64,000 bases of DNA from contig NZ_CP098747.1 of assembly GCF_023746535.1 (NCBI RefSeq), positions 1,742,364-1,806,363 on the forward strand, in the 5' to 3' direction. Source of the stretch: Sneathiella marina (GTDB lineage: Bacteria; Pseudomonadota; Alphaproteobacteria; Sneathiellales; Sneathiellaceae). Of this stretch, positions 36,398 through 45,933 are shown one piece after another. How positions within the stretch are numbered: position 1 is the first letter of the stretch; every line of letters starts with the position of its first letter. The translations under genes and the position numbers were made by a program. The notes below the pieces were generated by a model. It was not told the origin of the DNA. It did not search any database and saw only the letters and a list, made by a program, of their open reading frames with translations.

Positions 36398-37135
36398 ATG
36401 AAAACTGACACCATTACCAGTGGCCTGGCCGAAGTAATGCCGCTTTCCATGAAGGCATTGGAAGTCGGCAATGCCGGAAAAAACATCGGCTTGGTAATTG
36501 TCGATGAAATCAACGGGTTCGCGACGGTAGGTGCCGGTGCCCTGGCTCCTGCGGTGCCAAATGAGCAGGTATCAACGATGGTATCGGAAACCAACAATCT
36601 TGCAGGGGCTTTCACAAAGAGAAATATGCCGATACTCGCCTTTTTGGATACGCATACTCCCGGTAAGCCCGAATTTCCTTATCCTCCTCATTGTGAAGAG
36701 GGCACAGGAGAGGAAGAGCTTGTGCCGGAACTTAAATGGCTGGAGCAGGATAGAAATTCAACTTTGATCAAAAAAGATTGTATTAATGGATTTGTGGGAT
36801 CCACTCGAACCGACGGCAGCAATGCATTTGTAGAATGGGTTTCGACGAATGAAATTACAGATCTGCTGGTCGTTGGTATTTGCACTGATATCTGTGTAAT
36901 GGATTTCGTTTTGACGACCCTGAGTGCCCGGAATCACGGTATGATGCCGGGGCTTGACGAGATTTACGTCTATGACAAAGGATGTTCAACCTTCGATCTG
37001 CCGCGTTCCATTGCGGAAGAAGCGGGCCTTGGAGCAAGAGCAGCACATCCGCAAAATATCACGCATTATATGGGGTTGTATTTTATGGCTGGCCGAGGTG
37101 CGCAGCTTGTCAATTCGGTCATTCTCCCCTTATGA
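36398..37135 (+). CDS. Nicotinamidase-type cysteine hydrolase (isochorismatase fold)
   Basis: Probable nicotinamidase, converting nicotinamide to nicotinate for NAD salvage. The 245-residue protein has the catalytic Asp in IVDEINGFA, the metal-site DTHTPGKPEFPYPPHC (Asp-x-His and a distal His) and the nucleophile Cys in VVGICTDICVMDF. The metal motif favours a nicotinamidase over other isochorismatase-fold hydrolases, and the size resembles the plant NIC group. Maleamate amidase (NicF) is an alternative because an alpha/beta hydrolase follows 55 bp later, but other nicotinate-degradation genes are absent. Confidence 0.8.
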   Translation: MKTDTITSGLAEVMPLSMKALEVGNAGKNIGLVIVDEINGFATVGAGALAPAVPNEQVSTMVSETNNLAGAFTKRNMPILAFLDTHTPGKPEFPYPPHCEEGTGEEELVPELKWLEQDRNSTLIKKDCINGFVGSTRTDGSNAFVEWVSTNEITDLLVVGICTDICVMDFVLTTLSARNHGMMPGLDEIYVYDKGCSTFDLPRSIAEEAGLGARAAHPQNITHYMGLYFMAGRGAQLVNSVILPL

Positions 37136-37190
37136 TATGACTGGTCCTGCCTGCCATCAATTCCCTGTATAATGTAAGAAGGACATTTTA

Positions 37191-37982
37191 ATGATTATTA
37201 CCGTAAATGGCGTTGACCTTGATACTCGACTAGAAGGCCCAGAAAATGCGCCGGTTGTTACTTTAGGCCATTCTTTATGTTGCGATCTGACTGCTTGGGA
37301 TGAATTAACAAATGAGCTCAAGCATGAGTACCGTGTTCTCCGTTATAGCCTGAGGGGTCATGGACAAAGCGCCGGCGTGGAGGGGCCCTATACATTTCGA
37401 ATGCTAGCAACAGATGTTGCGGCAATTCAAGATCATTATGACATTAAAACAAGCCACTTTGTGGGATTGTCGATTGGCGGAATGATCGGTCAGAAATTTG
37501 CGTTGATGTATCCTGAAAGAGTGAAAAGTCTCGTCATTTCCAGCTCACTTTGTGAGTTGCCGGAAGGCGCTGCGGCAATTTGGCCCGAACGAATTCGAGA
37601 GGTTCAGGAAAATGGCATTGAAGCTCAGGTAGAAAGCTCAATGGCGCGCTGGTTTGCCGAAGGCGCGCTTAATCATCGACCTGATCTTGATGCCAGGGTT
37701 CGCGCAATGATCAAAGGAACATCCGTTGACGGATATGTCGGGTGCAGCCAAGCCATCCAAGCAATTGATTTGGTCGATCTTATTCCAGCAATTGAGGCCA
37801 GCACGCTGGTGATCGTCGGCCGGCAGGACATGGGGACACCGATCGCATCTTCAGAACTCATACATCGTCAGATCGAAGATTCAAAAATGGTGATTTTAGA
37901 GAATGCTTCTCATCAGGCAGCGATGGAAAAACCGGATGAATTCAATGCTTTTGTTAGAGTTCATCTGGCCGAGAACGCCTAG
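37191..37982 (+). CDS. Alpha/beta hydrolase, 3-oxoadipate enol-lactonase-like
   Basis: Soluble hydrolase of 263 residues with the alpha/beta-hydrolase triad. The nucleophile Ser sits in VGLSIGGMIGQ near residue 95, an oxyanion region in GHSLCCDLTAWD, the acid around GRQDMGTP and the His in NASHQAAMEKP. Overall it resembles PcaD, but no beta-ketoadipate genes are nearby, so the substrate is open. Its TAG stop shares the CTAG tetranucleotide with the convergent fghA stop. Confidence 0.78.
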   Translation: MIITVNGVDLDTRLEGPENAPVVTLGHSLCCDLTAWDELTNELKHEYRVLRYSLRGHGQSAGVEGPYTFRMLATDVAAIQDHYDIKTSHFVGLSIGGMIGQKFALMYPERVKSLVISSSLCELPEGAAAIWPERIREVQENGIEAQVESSMARWFAEGALNHRPDLDARVRAMIKGTSVDGYVGCSQAIQAIDLVDLIPAIEASTLVIVGRQDMGTPIASSELIHRQIEDSKMVILENASHQAAMEKPDEFNAFVRVHLAENA

Positions 37983-38818
37983 TCATTATTGAGGATTGCA
38001 GCATGATGTTCGATGTGATCCTCAATAAAGCTTTGTATGAAATAGTAGCTATGGTCATACCCTTCATGAAAACGGAGATTTAGGGGCTGCCCTGCTGCAT
38101 TACAGGCTGTTTCGAATAGATGTGGGTGGAGTTGTTCTTCCAGGAAGCCATCTTCATTACCTTGATCAATCAAAATCATATTTTGGGTTGGGTGCTGTCG
38201 TACCAATTCTGTCGCATCATATTCGCGCCAAAGTGACTTATCTTCACCGAGATACCCTGTGAAGGCTTTTTGTCCCCACGGACATTGAATTGGTGCACAA
38301 ATCGGGGCGAATGCGGAAACGGACTGAAAAATATCGGGGTGTTTCAGCCCTATTGTCAGCGCACCATGGCCACCCATTGAATGACCGGAAATACCCGCTT
38401 TATCGGGCCGGGCATTAAAATTGTTGAGAATAAATCCACGGAGCTCATTGGATACATAACTCCCCATATTGTAATTCTTGGCCCAGGGAAGGCGAATTGC
38501 GTCCAGGTAAAATCCGGCGCCCGTCCCAAAGTCCCAGTCATCGTCTTCGCCGGATATATCAAGACCTCGTGGGCTGGTATCCGGCATTACCAGCATAAGG
38601 CCATGTTTTGCAGCAAATTGCTGCATGCCGGCTTTGATTGTGGCGGTTTCTTCTGTGCATGTTAGGCCTGCCAAAAAGAAAAGCAATGGCACGGAGCCTG
38701 TCTTCGCTTGAGGCGGTTGGAAAACAGCAAAGCGCATGTTGGTGCCAGTGGAATGAGAGGCATGCTGGTAAAATCCCTGCACACCGCCAAAGCATTTTTG
38801 TTCAGATATAATTTCCAT
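37979..38818 (-). CDS. fghA: S-formylglutathione hydrolase FghA
   Basis: Hydrolyses S-formylglutathione to formate and glutathione, the second step of glutathione-dependent formaldehyde oxidation. The 279-residue esterase-D-like protein has the nucleophile Ser in ISGHSMGGHGAL, the FFLAGLTCTEE oxyanion region and the catalytic His in GYDHSYYFIQ. It lies 6 bp downstream of adhC, so the two form one operon. The formate can enter the folate pool through Fhs at 16020. Confidence 0.96.
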   Translation of the reverse strand: MEIISEQKCFGGVQGFYQHASHSTGTNMRFAVFQPPQAKTGSVPLLFFLAGLTCTEETATIKAGMQQFAAKHGLMLVMPDTSPRGLDISGEDDDWDFGTGAGFYLDAIRLPWAKNYNMGSYVSNELRGFILNNFNARPDKAGISGHSMGGHGALTIGLKHPDIFQSVSAFAPICAPIQCPWGQKAFTGYLGEDKSLWREYDATELVRQHPTQNMILIDQGNEDGFLEEQLHPHLFETACNAAGQPLNLRFHEGYDHSYYFIQSFIEDHIEHHAAILNND

Positions 38819-38824
38819 CAGAGA

Positions 38825-39934
38825 TTAAAAGGTCACAACACCGCGAATGGATTTTCCCTCATGCATCAAGTCGAACCCTTTATTTATATCTTCAAGTGGC
38901 ATGACATGGGTAATCAGGTCATCAATATTGATTTTGCCATCCATATACCAATCGACGATGCGTGGAACATCTGTCCTGCCCTTGGCTCCACCGAATGCCG
39001 TACCTTTCCAGACCCTGCCTGTGACTAGCTGGAAGGGACGTGTCGATATTTCCTGTCCAGCTCCCGCAACACCAATAATGATGCTTTCTCCCCAGCCTTT
39101 GTGGCAGCACTCGAGCGCTTGGCGCATGACATTCACATTACCTATGCATTCAAAGGAGTAATCTGCGCCACCCCCCGTTAAATCCACCAAATATGGGACA
39201 ATATCCTCTTCAAGGTCCGATGGGTTGACGAAATGCGTCATGCCGAATTTCTCGCCTAGCTCTTTGCGGCTATTATTTAAATCAACACCAACAATCATAT
39301 TTGCGCCAGCGAGCCGGGCCCCCTGAATAACATTTAGGCCGATACCGCCAAGACCGAAGACAACAACATTGTCCCCGGGCTTAACTTGAGCTGTGTTTAT
39401 GACAGCTCCAATGCCAGTTGTTACGCCGCACCCGATATAGCAGACTTTTTCGAACGGAGCGTCTTGTCGGATTTTTGCAAGGGCGATTTCCGGGACGACG
39501 GTATAATTCGCAAATGTTGAACAGCCCATATAGTGAAATACTTTTTCACCGTTAATCTTAAATCTGCTGGATCCATCTGGCATCAGGCCTTGGCCTTGAG
39601 TAACGCGAATAGCTTGGCAGAGATTTGTCTTACCACTTGTGCAGTAATTGCATTGCCTGCACTCAGGGGTATAAAGGGGAATAACATGATCACCCTTTTT
39701 CAGGCTACTGACACCTGGACCAACATCCACAACAACACCAGCGCCTTCATGACCAAGTATGGCAGGAAAGATACCTTCAGGGTCATCTCCGGACAGGGTA
39801 AACGCATCCGTGTGGCAAAGGCCGCTTGCCTTGATCTCCACCAATACTTCACCCTCTCTTGGGCCATCCAGTGAGACCGTTTCGATAGTGAGGGGGGCAC
39901 CTGCTTTATGTGCTACAGCGGCTTTTACGTCCAT
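38825..39934 (-). CDS. adhC: S-(hydroxymethyl)glutathione dehydrogenase / class III alcohol dehydrogenase
   Basis: Oxidises the adduct of formaldehyde and glutathione to S-formylglutathione with NAD. The 369-residue zinc enzyme has the catalytic-zinc residues in GLCHTD and GHEGAG, the structural-zinc cluster [17 protein letters not shown], and the Rossmann motif [11 protein letters not shown]. The class III marks fit GSH-dependent formaldehyde dehydrogenase. A GGGAG site precedes the ATG. It would detoxify formaldehyde made by sarcosine oxidase or the DMGDH-like proteins when folate is limiting. Confidence 0.97.
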   Translation of the reverse strand: MDVKAAVAHKAGAPLTIETVSLDGPREGEVLVEIKASGLCHTDAFTLSGDDPEGIFPAILGHEGAGVVVDVGPGVSSLKKGDHVIPLYTPECRQCNYCTSGKTNLCQAIRVTQGQGLMPDGSSRFKINGEKVFHYMGCSTFANYTVVPEIALAKIRQDAPFEKVCYIGCGVTTGIGAVINTAQVKPGDNVVVFGLGGIGLNVIQGARLAGANMIVGVDLNNSRKELGEKFGMTHFVNPSDLEEDIVPYLVDLTGGGADYSFECIGNVNVMRQALECCHKGWGESIIIGVAGAGQEISTRPFQLVTGRVWKGTAFGGAKGRTDVPRIVDWYMDGKINIDDLITHVMPLEDINKGFDLMHEGKSIRGVVTF

Positions 39935-40045
39935 TGTTGTCTCCCGATATTTTTAGTTTGAACCGGGAGTTTGCAGGTTTATATATAGAGGCGCAAGCGG
40001 TTTCCAGACATTGTATGAAAATCGCAAAATGAAAGGGATTATACG

Positions 40046-41134
40046 GTGAAAGTAGACGGTAAAGCTTATAGAAGTATCTGGCTTGCCACCGACGGCTGGT
40101 CGGTAGAAATTATTGATCAGACGAAACTTCCCCACGAGTTTGTTGTTGTTACACTTACATCAGCCGAAGAAGCTGCCCATGCGATCTCAGCCATGCTGGT
40201 CCGCGGAGCTCCGCTAATTGGCGCGACGGCAGCTTACGGCATGTGTCTAGGGCTACGCGATGATCCATCAGATGCGCAATTGAAGGCGACAGCTGAATTG
40301 CTCATTAATACGCGACCGACGGCTGTGAATTTGCGCTGGGCGATACAGGGAATGCAGAAATTGCTGGGACCCCTGCCACCTTCCGAAAGGGTCGCGGCAG
40401 CCTACAAGAATGCGACGCGCATCTGCAATGAAGATGTCGCCATCAATAGCGCCATTGGAGATCACGGCCTAAAAATCATTGAAGATATTTGGTACGGCAA
40501 AAACCAAAAGGGGGTCGTAAATATTCTGACCCATTGTAATGCCGGTTGGTTGGCGACAGTTGACTGGGGAACTGCATTATCCCCGATCTACAAAGCCTAT
40601 AACAAAGGAATCCCTGTCCATGTCTGGGTTGATGAAACGCGGCCGCGAAATCAAGGGGCACATTTAACTGCCTGGGAACTCGGCAAGCATGGTGTTGAGC
40701 ATACGCTTATTGTTGACAATGCCGGTGGTCATTTAATGCAGCATGGGGAAGTTGACCTTTGTATTACAGGTACTGACCGGACAACAGCGTCCGGTGATGT
40801 ATGCAATAAAATTGGGACATATCTAAAAGCATTGGCTGCAAAAGATAACAACGTTCCGTTTTATGTCGCGCTTCCAGGCCCGACGATCGATTGGGAAATT
40901 GATGACGGCATTGCTGATATTCCAATTGAAGTGAGAAATAGCCATGAAATTGAATATGTTAGCGGATGTAACTCTGAAGGTAAAATTGAGGAGGTTAGAA
41001 TCCTGCCCAAGACCAGTTCATCGAAAAACTATGCGTTTGACGTAACTCCCGCACATTTGGTGACCGGGTTGATTACGGAGCGGGGGATATGCGCTGCCTC
41101 CAAGGCCGGATTGGCGGAATTATTCGCTCCTTAA
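40046..41134 (+). CDS. mtnA: S-methyl-5-thioribose-1-phosphate isomerase MtnA
   Basis: Isomerises 5-methylthioribose 1-phosphate to the ribulose form in methionine salvage; related enzymes act on 5-deoxyribose 1-phosphate. The 362-residue protein begins at a GTG. It has the eIF2B-like fold with [28 protein letters not shown] (catalytic Cys), [17 protein letters not shown] and [21 protein letters not shown] (catalytic Asp). No other salvage gene is nearby. It ends inside a TTAA shared with the convergent SDR gene. Confidence 0.93.
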   Translation: MKVDGKAYRSIWLATDGWSVEIIDQTKLPHEFVVVTLTSAEEAAHAISAMLVRGAPLIGATAAYGMCLGLRDDPSDAQLKATAELLINTRPTAVNLRWAIQGMQKLLGPLPPSERVAAAYKNATRICNEDVAINSAIGDHGLKIIEDIWYGKNQKGVVNILTHCNAGWLATVDWGTALSPIYKAYNKGIPVHVWVDETRPRNQGAHLTAWELGKHGVEHTLIVDNAGGHLMQHGEVDLCITGTDRTTASGDVCNKIGTYLKALAAKDNNVPFYVALPGPTIDWEIDDGIADIPIEVRNSHEIEYVSGCNSEGKIEEVRILPKTSSSKNYAFDVTPAHLVTGLITERGICAASKAGLAELFAP

Positions 41135-42129
41135 CCTGTTCCGTATAACGCGATTTGTGTATCCAGATCATCTTCAATAAACGCGCGAACGATGTCGTCA
41201 ATGCTGTCATCTTTGGGAAACCCTAAATTCTCGGCCCTCTGCGAGAAGGTGCCTTTAGGCCATCCGTCAACAATTTTCTGAATATCGGGGTTATGTTCCC
41301 ACATTATTTTTCCTAATGTTCTGTTTCCTTTATGACGTTCGACAGCCTCTGCCATTTCTCCCGCAGAAACCGAAATGCCGGTAAGCAGGAGGGACCTTCC
41401 TTCGGAAAACTTTTCAACCGGCAGATTGTGAGCGTGTATAAAGGCTTCCACAATCTTTTTTGGGCTCATACAGGCCATAAAACTATCTTCCGTGACAGGG
41501 CAAATAGCATCCTTGCCGCTCAACGGTTCCCGGATAATCGAACTTGCCCATGTGGATGCCGCTTTGTTAGGGAGTCCCGTACGGACGGAAATTGTCGGTA
41601 ATCTGAGAGATCGTCCATCAATAAAACCTTTACGGCTATAGTCATGTACAAGCAGTTCACCCGCAACTTTGGCGACACCATAGGATGTTTGCGGTGATTG
41701 TTTTGTTGCATCGACAACTGTATTTGGAAGCTCTCCGCCATAAGTCGCAATGGAGCTTGTAAAAATAACTTTAGGTGGCTGAGGAAGCCGACGAGCTGCT
41801 TCAAGAATGTTCCGGGTGCCATCGAGATTAATCTTCATTCCCAAATCGAAATTTTCTTCAGCATCTGCGCTTACGATTGCCGCAAGATGGAAAATGCTCT
41901 CGACATCTTTGGTAATCAAATTGTCTACCTGTACAGGATCTGATATATCGCCGGAAACATATGTAATGCGATCATCGGCAATATTCGGATTGTCGACGAT
42001 ATCAAACAAAATAATTTCCGAAACAGTCCTTTTTACATCAGATGAGTCAATCAGAAATTCACCCTTTAAAATTGTACTGCATAGTCGTTGCCCAAGAAAA
42101 CCGAGGCCGCCTGTTATAACTATTTTCAC
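41131..42129 (-). CDS. NAD-dependent epimerase/dehydratase-type SDR (DenD-like)
   Basis: Extended short-chain dehydrogenase, 332 residues from a GTG at 42129 that has an ideal AGGAGG ribosome site. A longer frame from 42156 has no such site. It shows the Rossmann TGGLGFLG, an [12 protein letters not shown] segment, TSSIATYGG and the catalytic YGVAK. It is closest by feel to D-erythronate dehydrogenase DenD, which oxidises the 2-position of a four-carbon sugar acid, but the substrate is not proven. The FadR-type GntR regulator across the 514-bp gap is a likely controller. Confidence 0.8.
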   Translation of the reverse strand: MKIVITGGLGFLGQRLCSTILKGEFLIDSSDVKRTVSEIILFDIVDNPNIADDRITYVSGDISDPVQVDNLITKDVESIFHLAAIVSADAEENFDLGMKINLDGTRNILEAARRLPQPPKVIFTSSIATYGGELPNTVVDATKQSPQTSYGVAKVAGELLVHDYSRKGFIDGRSLRLPTISVRTGLPNKAASTWASSIIREPLSGKDAICPVTEDSFMACMSPKKIVEAFIHAHNLPVEKFSEGRSLLLTGISVSAGEMAEAVERHKGNRTLGKIMWEHNPDIQKIVDGWPKGTFSQRAENLGFPKDDSIDDIVRAFIEDDLDTQIALYGTG

Positions 42130-42643
42130 TAATAACCTCCTAGATATCGAGAACAATTCTCATTCCGGATTCAGAATCAGATGTGGCTTACCACATAGTT
42201 TTGCCAAATTTTGATGACATGCCGCAATTTTCCATATTCTCCATCATATATTTGAATCCGACAATAGTGGCGATTTAAAATGCTTTTGTTAAACCATCGC
42301 AAGTATTGTTTTTCAGAAAGTGCTAATAAAGGTTCAAATTATAATATTATGCTATTCATAAATAATTTTTAAGTAAAGAAGGGGCGCTTTAAATAAATTC
42401 AATATTTATCAAATACCATTACATTATCTTTAGTAGTTGGGCCCTATAGAACTAATAATGTAAAATTACTCAGTTTTCTAACGCTTCTTGCAATCAATAA
42501 TAATCAACTAAAAGTAGTGATATTTGATTTGAGATATATATGTTGATTATTTGACTAATAAATTATAACTACTGTGCAGGGAATAGGCGCAAAGATAAAC
42601 AAATGATTTTCTATCTTTGCCAAATTTACGTAGGGTCAAACTT
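42130..42643. other. Long A/T-rich divergent intergenic region
   Basis: A 514-bp stretch, clearly richer in A and T than the flanking genes, between the SDR and GntR starts. No coding frame, tRNA or known riboswitch could be supported. The one clear structure is the inverted repeat at 42589-42620. The length and composition would suit a multi-site regulatory region or an unrecognised small RNA. Confidence 0.5.
42589..42620. promoter_or_regulatory. 9-bp inverted repeat just upstream of the GntR gene
   Basis: GCAAAGATA at 42589-42597 and TATCTTTGC at 42612-42620 are perfect complements with a 14-nt centre. The pair lies 24 bp before the GntR start. It could be a self-operator or, if transcribed, a leader hairpin near the ribosome site. 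Confidence 0.45.
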
Positions 42644-43414
42644 ATGATGGAAAGAGATAAATGGTATTATCCGGCAAATGGAATTCATGGGAAAGTTGTT
42701 CATGAAATTGGCCAGGAAATAGTCTCTGGGATTATTAAGCCTGGTGAAAAAATCCCGGATGAAGTCGAAATATTAAGAAGATTTCAGGGCAGTCGAACGG
42801 CGATAAGAGAAGCATTACGAGTATTAACAGCAAAAGGATTAATTGAGGCAAAACAGCGGGCTGGAACCCGGGTAAGGGCGCGTGAATATTGGAATTTGCT
42901 GGATCCTGATATTATCGCCTGGCAATCATATGACCCGTCGGACCGTAATGATTTTAGAAATCTTGTTGAAACCAGAGTTCTTGTGGAGCCACTGGTTACA
43001 CGTTTGGTTGCACAACGGGCAACCGAAGAGGAACTTGACCAATTAGAGGACATCTATTTGGCAATGACTGTCGCAGATGAAAAGGAATCTTTAGCGGATT
43101 TTTACCCTGCATGTGTGAACTTCCACATGACAATATACGAAATCTGCCATAATGATTTACTCTCTCGATTAAGCGGGATTTCGCAATCTTTATGCGATTA
43201 TCATTTCAAACTGAAGCAGCCGGGAAATATTTACGTGACGGGCATGTCAGGTTTCTATTTGGAAATCCTCAAGCTTTTACGTAGCCGGAACGCGGAAGGC
43301 GCTGAACAGGCAATGCAGTCCTTACTGGATATGAAAGTTACGGATCTGCGTGAACTGCATTCAGAGAAGCAAATGGCTACAAATAGTAACTTGGGCAAGC
43401 TCCCTCTTAATTAA
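42644..43414 (+). CDS. FadR-type GntR transcriptional regulator
   Basis: A 256-residue regulator with an N-terminal winged helix (about 15-80: GQEIVSGIIKPGEKIPDE, SRTAIREALRVLTAKGLI) and a C-terminal all-helical FCD ligand domain (about 100-240: RVLVEPLVTRLVA, NFHMTIYEICHN). The paired ATGs at 42644 and 42647 follow an AGGG site and are preferred to a TTG at 42617 that falls inside the inverted repeat. FCD regulators usually sense carboxylic or sugar acids, which fits control of the divergent DenD-like SDR. It is convergent with the unrecognised gene at 43421. Confidence 0.87.
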   Translation: MMERDKWYYPANGIHGKVVHEIGQEIVSGIIKPGEKIPDEVEILRRFQGSRTAIREALRVLTAKGLIEAKQRAGTRVRAREYWNLLDPDIIAWQSYDPSDRNDFRNLVETRVLVEPLVTRLVAQRATEEELDQLEDIYLAMTVADEKESLADFYPACVNFHMTIYEICHNDLLSRLSGISQSLCDYHFKLKQPGNIYVTGMSGFYLEILKLLRSRNAEGAEQAMQSLLDMKVTDLRELHSEKQMATNSNLGKLPLN

Positions 43415-43420
43415 TCTAGA

Positions 43421-44470
43421 CTATTTTCGGCGACGGATGCGCCATTCGAAACAATCGTCGCCGTAATCCAGTCGTTGGAGAGTTTCTAGAACCAGATATC
43501 TGTTATGGACAGATAGAGCGCCTTGCCAAAGCTGATTCCAACTGTCAAAAATAGAAGTTGGATGTGGGGCAGTACCCCGCATTAATCGCCAGCCCGTCTG
43601 AATGACATGAATGCCGTCTTTTTCACTGGTAATGGTTGCTTGGTCATCCTGTCCTTCAATGAGGCTGGCCATGAATTCTGCGAAGGCTTCCGGACTTTCG
43701 CCCGAGACTCCCAGCAAATCAGCCGTTTGACGATAATACTGCTTACCTATCAGCTGAGAGGTAATACCACCAAGATATGTTGCATCCGCAGGGCCGAACA
43801 AGGCTGCGAGTTCCAAAAGGGCATTCTTGGCATATTCCATAGCATAGTTGCGATTGGCTTTTTGCAATCGTTCTTCCGGCCAGTTTGTCGCGTCAAGCAC
43901 GGGCGCATTGTCGGCGTCAAAGGGCGGGGCCATTTCACCGGGAGAAAACTGCAGACGTTCCTCAGGCGCTAGATCATGAGAATGTTCTTTGAAGTATCCG
44001 GCCATTCCATATTGTCCATCCATATCTTGTGAAGTACACACAAACCCGAGGCGTGGATTTTTAAGAGATACGCCATTTTGACCATACCAACCCTTCAGGA
44101 AGCCATGACTGATCTCTAGCGGCATTCCGCATAAGGCGGCGCCCTCATACATCCAGCGGGGATGGCAGAAATGTACCCAGGCTTTCTGGTCACTCTCATA
44201 CATATATTCCACCGGGACACCACCGACACCGTTAGATAAGTAGTGATACTGCGCGCAAGCAACAGCATCGGGTAAATCGGTAAGCCCCAGTTTTTCAAAG
44301 CTAGATAGGAATTTTTCATGATGTTGACGACGGAATACATGAAAACACAAATCACCAGCAGCATATCTATCTTTTCTAAGGGTCACAGACAGTAAGAGAC
44401 CGGTAAAAAACGCATGGTAAATATCGGCAACTGCTTTGAATTTAATAGGTTTTTCGATTTTATTCGGCAT
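43421..44470 (-). CDS. Unrecognised protein divergent from paaA
   Basis: A 349-residue protein I do not recognise. The ATG at 44470 has a GGAG site 11 bp upstream, so the 23-residue extension to 44539 is not used. No signal peptide is seen and only one stretch (ADIYHAFFTGLLLSVTL) is moderately hydrophobic. There are several aromatic and Cys/His-rich segments (CHPRWMYEGAALCG, KQYYRQTADLLG) and a basic C-terminus (RIRRRK). It is divergent from paaABCDE across a 178-bp gap holding a TGATAC-N27-GTATCA repeat, so it may be co-regulated with phenylacetate degradation. Function unknown. Confidence 0.6.
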   Translation of the reverse strand: MPNKIEKPIKFKAVADIYHAFFTGLLLSVTLRKDRYAAGDLCFHVFRRQHHEKFLSSFEKLGLTDLPDAVACAQYHYLSNGVGGVPVEYMYESDQKAWVHFCHPRWMYEGAALCGMPLEISHGFLKGWYGQNGVSLKNPRLGFVCTSQDMDGQYGMAGYFKEHSHDLAPEERLQFSPGEMAPPFDADNAPVLDATNWPEERLQKANRNYAMEYAKNALLELAALFGPADATYLGGITSQLIGKQYYRQTADLLGVSGESPEAFAEFMASLIEGQDDQATITSEKDGIHVIQTGWRLMRGTAPHPTSIFDSWNQLWQGALSVHNRYLVLETLQRLDYGDDCFEWRIRRRK

Positions 44471-44569
44471 GAAAATCCACTCCGGCTTATTATTATTGTT
44501 TCTGGCCACTGGCTTGGCGTGAATTATACAGAGGTTCATGCAATAGGAAAGGAGTTGAAGAGATTTTTA

Positions 44570-44608
44570 TGATACAATAATGGTTGAAAAAAAATAAAAA
44601 ATGTATCA
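44570..44608. promoter_or_regulatory. TGATAC-N27-GTATCA repeat upstream of paaA (PaaX-like operator layout)
   Basis: TGATAC at 44570-44575 and GTATCA at 44603-44608 are complementary across exactly 27 bp; the match extends to TATGATACA/TGTATCATA. From memory, E. coli PaaX uses TGATTC-N27-GAATCA, so both hexamer shape and spacing agree. It ends 40 bp before the paaA start. No paaX or paaR gene is in the window. Confidence 0.55.
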
Positions 44609-44648
44609 TAATGAGAAAAGCCCGTAAAAATTTGATGTGGAGCGGACA

Positions 44649-45620
44649 ATGGATGTCGTGAATACCGATAACGAATGGACAGATGAGGAGCTGGAAATTG
44701 CTTTTCAAAATAAGGTTGATGCAGAGCAGCGCATTGAACCGAAAGATTGGATGCCAGATAGATATCGTCAAACATTGATCCGCCAAATGTCGCAGCACGC
44801 CCATTCAGAAATCGTCGGCATGCTACCTGAAGGTAATTGGCTGACCCGGGCTCCGTCTTTAAAGAGAAAGGCCGTTCTGATGGCGAAAATCCAGGACGAG
44901 GGTGGCCACGGACTATATTTGTATAGTGCAACGGAGACACTGGGAATTTCACGTGATGAAATGTACGAGCAACTGCATTCCGGCAAAGCCAAGTATTCCA
45001 GTATCTTTAATTACCCTACATTGACTTGGGCTGATGTTGGTGCCATTGGCTGGCTCGTTGACGGCGCTGCCATCACCAATCAGATTGCTTTATGCCGTTG
45101 TTCCTATGGTCCTTACGCGCGGGCTATGGTGAAAATCTGTAAGGAAGAGAGTTTTCATCAGCGTCAGGGCTACGAAATCATGATGACCATGGCGCAAGGA
45201 ACGGCAGAACAGAGAGAAATGGCACAGGATGCATTGAATAGGTGGTGGTGGCCTTCTTTGATGATGTTTGGACCAAACGATACGAATTCACCGCAATCTG
45301 CACAGTCCATGAAATGGAAAATAAAGCGACAATCCAACGACGAACTCCGACAAAAATTTGTTGATGCTACCGTTCCGCAAGCCAAGTTTCTGAACCTGCG
45401 TATTCCAGATGATGATCTTGTCTGGAATGAAGAGCGGAAGGCCCATGATTTCGGTGAAATCGACTGGGTGGAATTTAAGAATGTGGTGAAAGGCAACGGT
45501 TTATGTAATCGGGAAAGATTGAAAGCCCGCGTTGATGCGCATGATGGCGGCAAGTGGGTAAGGGATGCGGCCCTTGCCTATGCCAACAAACAGAAATTAC
45601 GCGCCGTTGATGCGGCGTGA
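44649..45620 (+). CDS. paaA: Phenylacetyl-CoA 1,2-epoxidase catalytic subunit PaaA
   Basis: Di-iron subunit that inserts one oxygen atom into the ring of phenylacetyl-CoA. The 323-residue protein has the ferritin-like iron sites with Glu/His in [14 protein letters not shown] and [14 protein letters not shown]. The ATG at 44649 has GGAG six bases upstream; a GTG four codons earlier is less likely. It heads the paaABCDE operon. The ligase PaaK and the downstream ring-opening and beta-oxidation genes are not in the window. Confidence 0.96.
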   Translation: MDVVNTDNEWTDEELEIAFQNKVDAEQRIEPKDWMPDRYRQTLIRQMSQHAHSEIVGMLPEGNWLTRAPSLKRKAVLMAKIQDEGGHGLYLYSATETLGISRDEMYEQLHSGKAKYSSIFNYPTLTWADVGAIGWLVDGAAITNQIALCRCSYGPYARAMVKICKEESFHQRQGYEIMMTMAQGTAEQREMAQDALNRWWWPSLMMFGPNDTNSPQSAQSMKWKIKRQSNDELRQKFVDATVPQAKFLNLRIPDDDLVWNEERKAHDFGEIDWVEFKNVVKGNGLCNRERLKARVDAHDGGKWVRDAALAYANKQKLRAVDAA

Positions 45621-45636
45621 GCAGGGATAGAATATT

Positions 45637-45933
45637 ATGAATAGTATACCAGCAAATGAACTGCCGCTTTTTGAAGTATTTATCAGAAGCAAGAATGGCC
45701 TGGACCATAAACATGTGGGAAGCCTTCATGCGTCGGACGCCGAAATGGCGCTTACCAATGCACGGGATGTTTATACGCGCCGCAGTGAAGGCGTTAGCAT
45801 CTGGGTTGTAAAAACAACTGATATCACCGCTTCAAACCCTGAAGATAAAGGAAATTTCTATGAGCCTAGCGATGACAAGACATATCGTCATCCCACCTTT
45901 TACGAGATTCCTGAAGAAGTAGGGCATATGTAA
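45637..45933 (+). CDS. paaB: Phenylacetyl-CoA epoxidase subunit PaaB
   Basis: Small 98-residue subunit that bridges the PaaAC heterodimers in the epoxidase. Family segments are LFEVFIRSKNGLDHKHVGSL, HASDAEMALTNARDVYTRR and the SIWVVKT strand. It follows paaA by 16 bp and ends exactly where paaC begins, so the order and stoichiometry match known paa operons. Confidence 0.96.
   Translation: MNSIPANELPLFEVFIRSKNGLDHKHVGSLHASDAEMALTNARDVYTRRSEGVSIWVVKTTDITASNPEDKGNFYEPSDDKTYRHPTFYEIPEEVGHM

Noticed and set aside
36398-37982. Nicotinate-degradation pair (NicF/NicD) for the cysteine hydrolase and alpha/beta hydrolase
   Set aside because: The metal motif fits nicotinamidase better and no other nic genes are near, so the pair is listed with generic calls.
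44471-44648. GCCACTGG in the paaA upstream gap as a cobalamin riboswitch B12 box
   Set aside because: The flanking sequence lacks the rest of the box and the expected multi-stem layout, and the adjacent genes are not B12-related. No cobalamin riboswitch was found near the corrinoid genes either.
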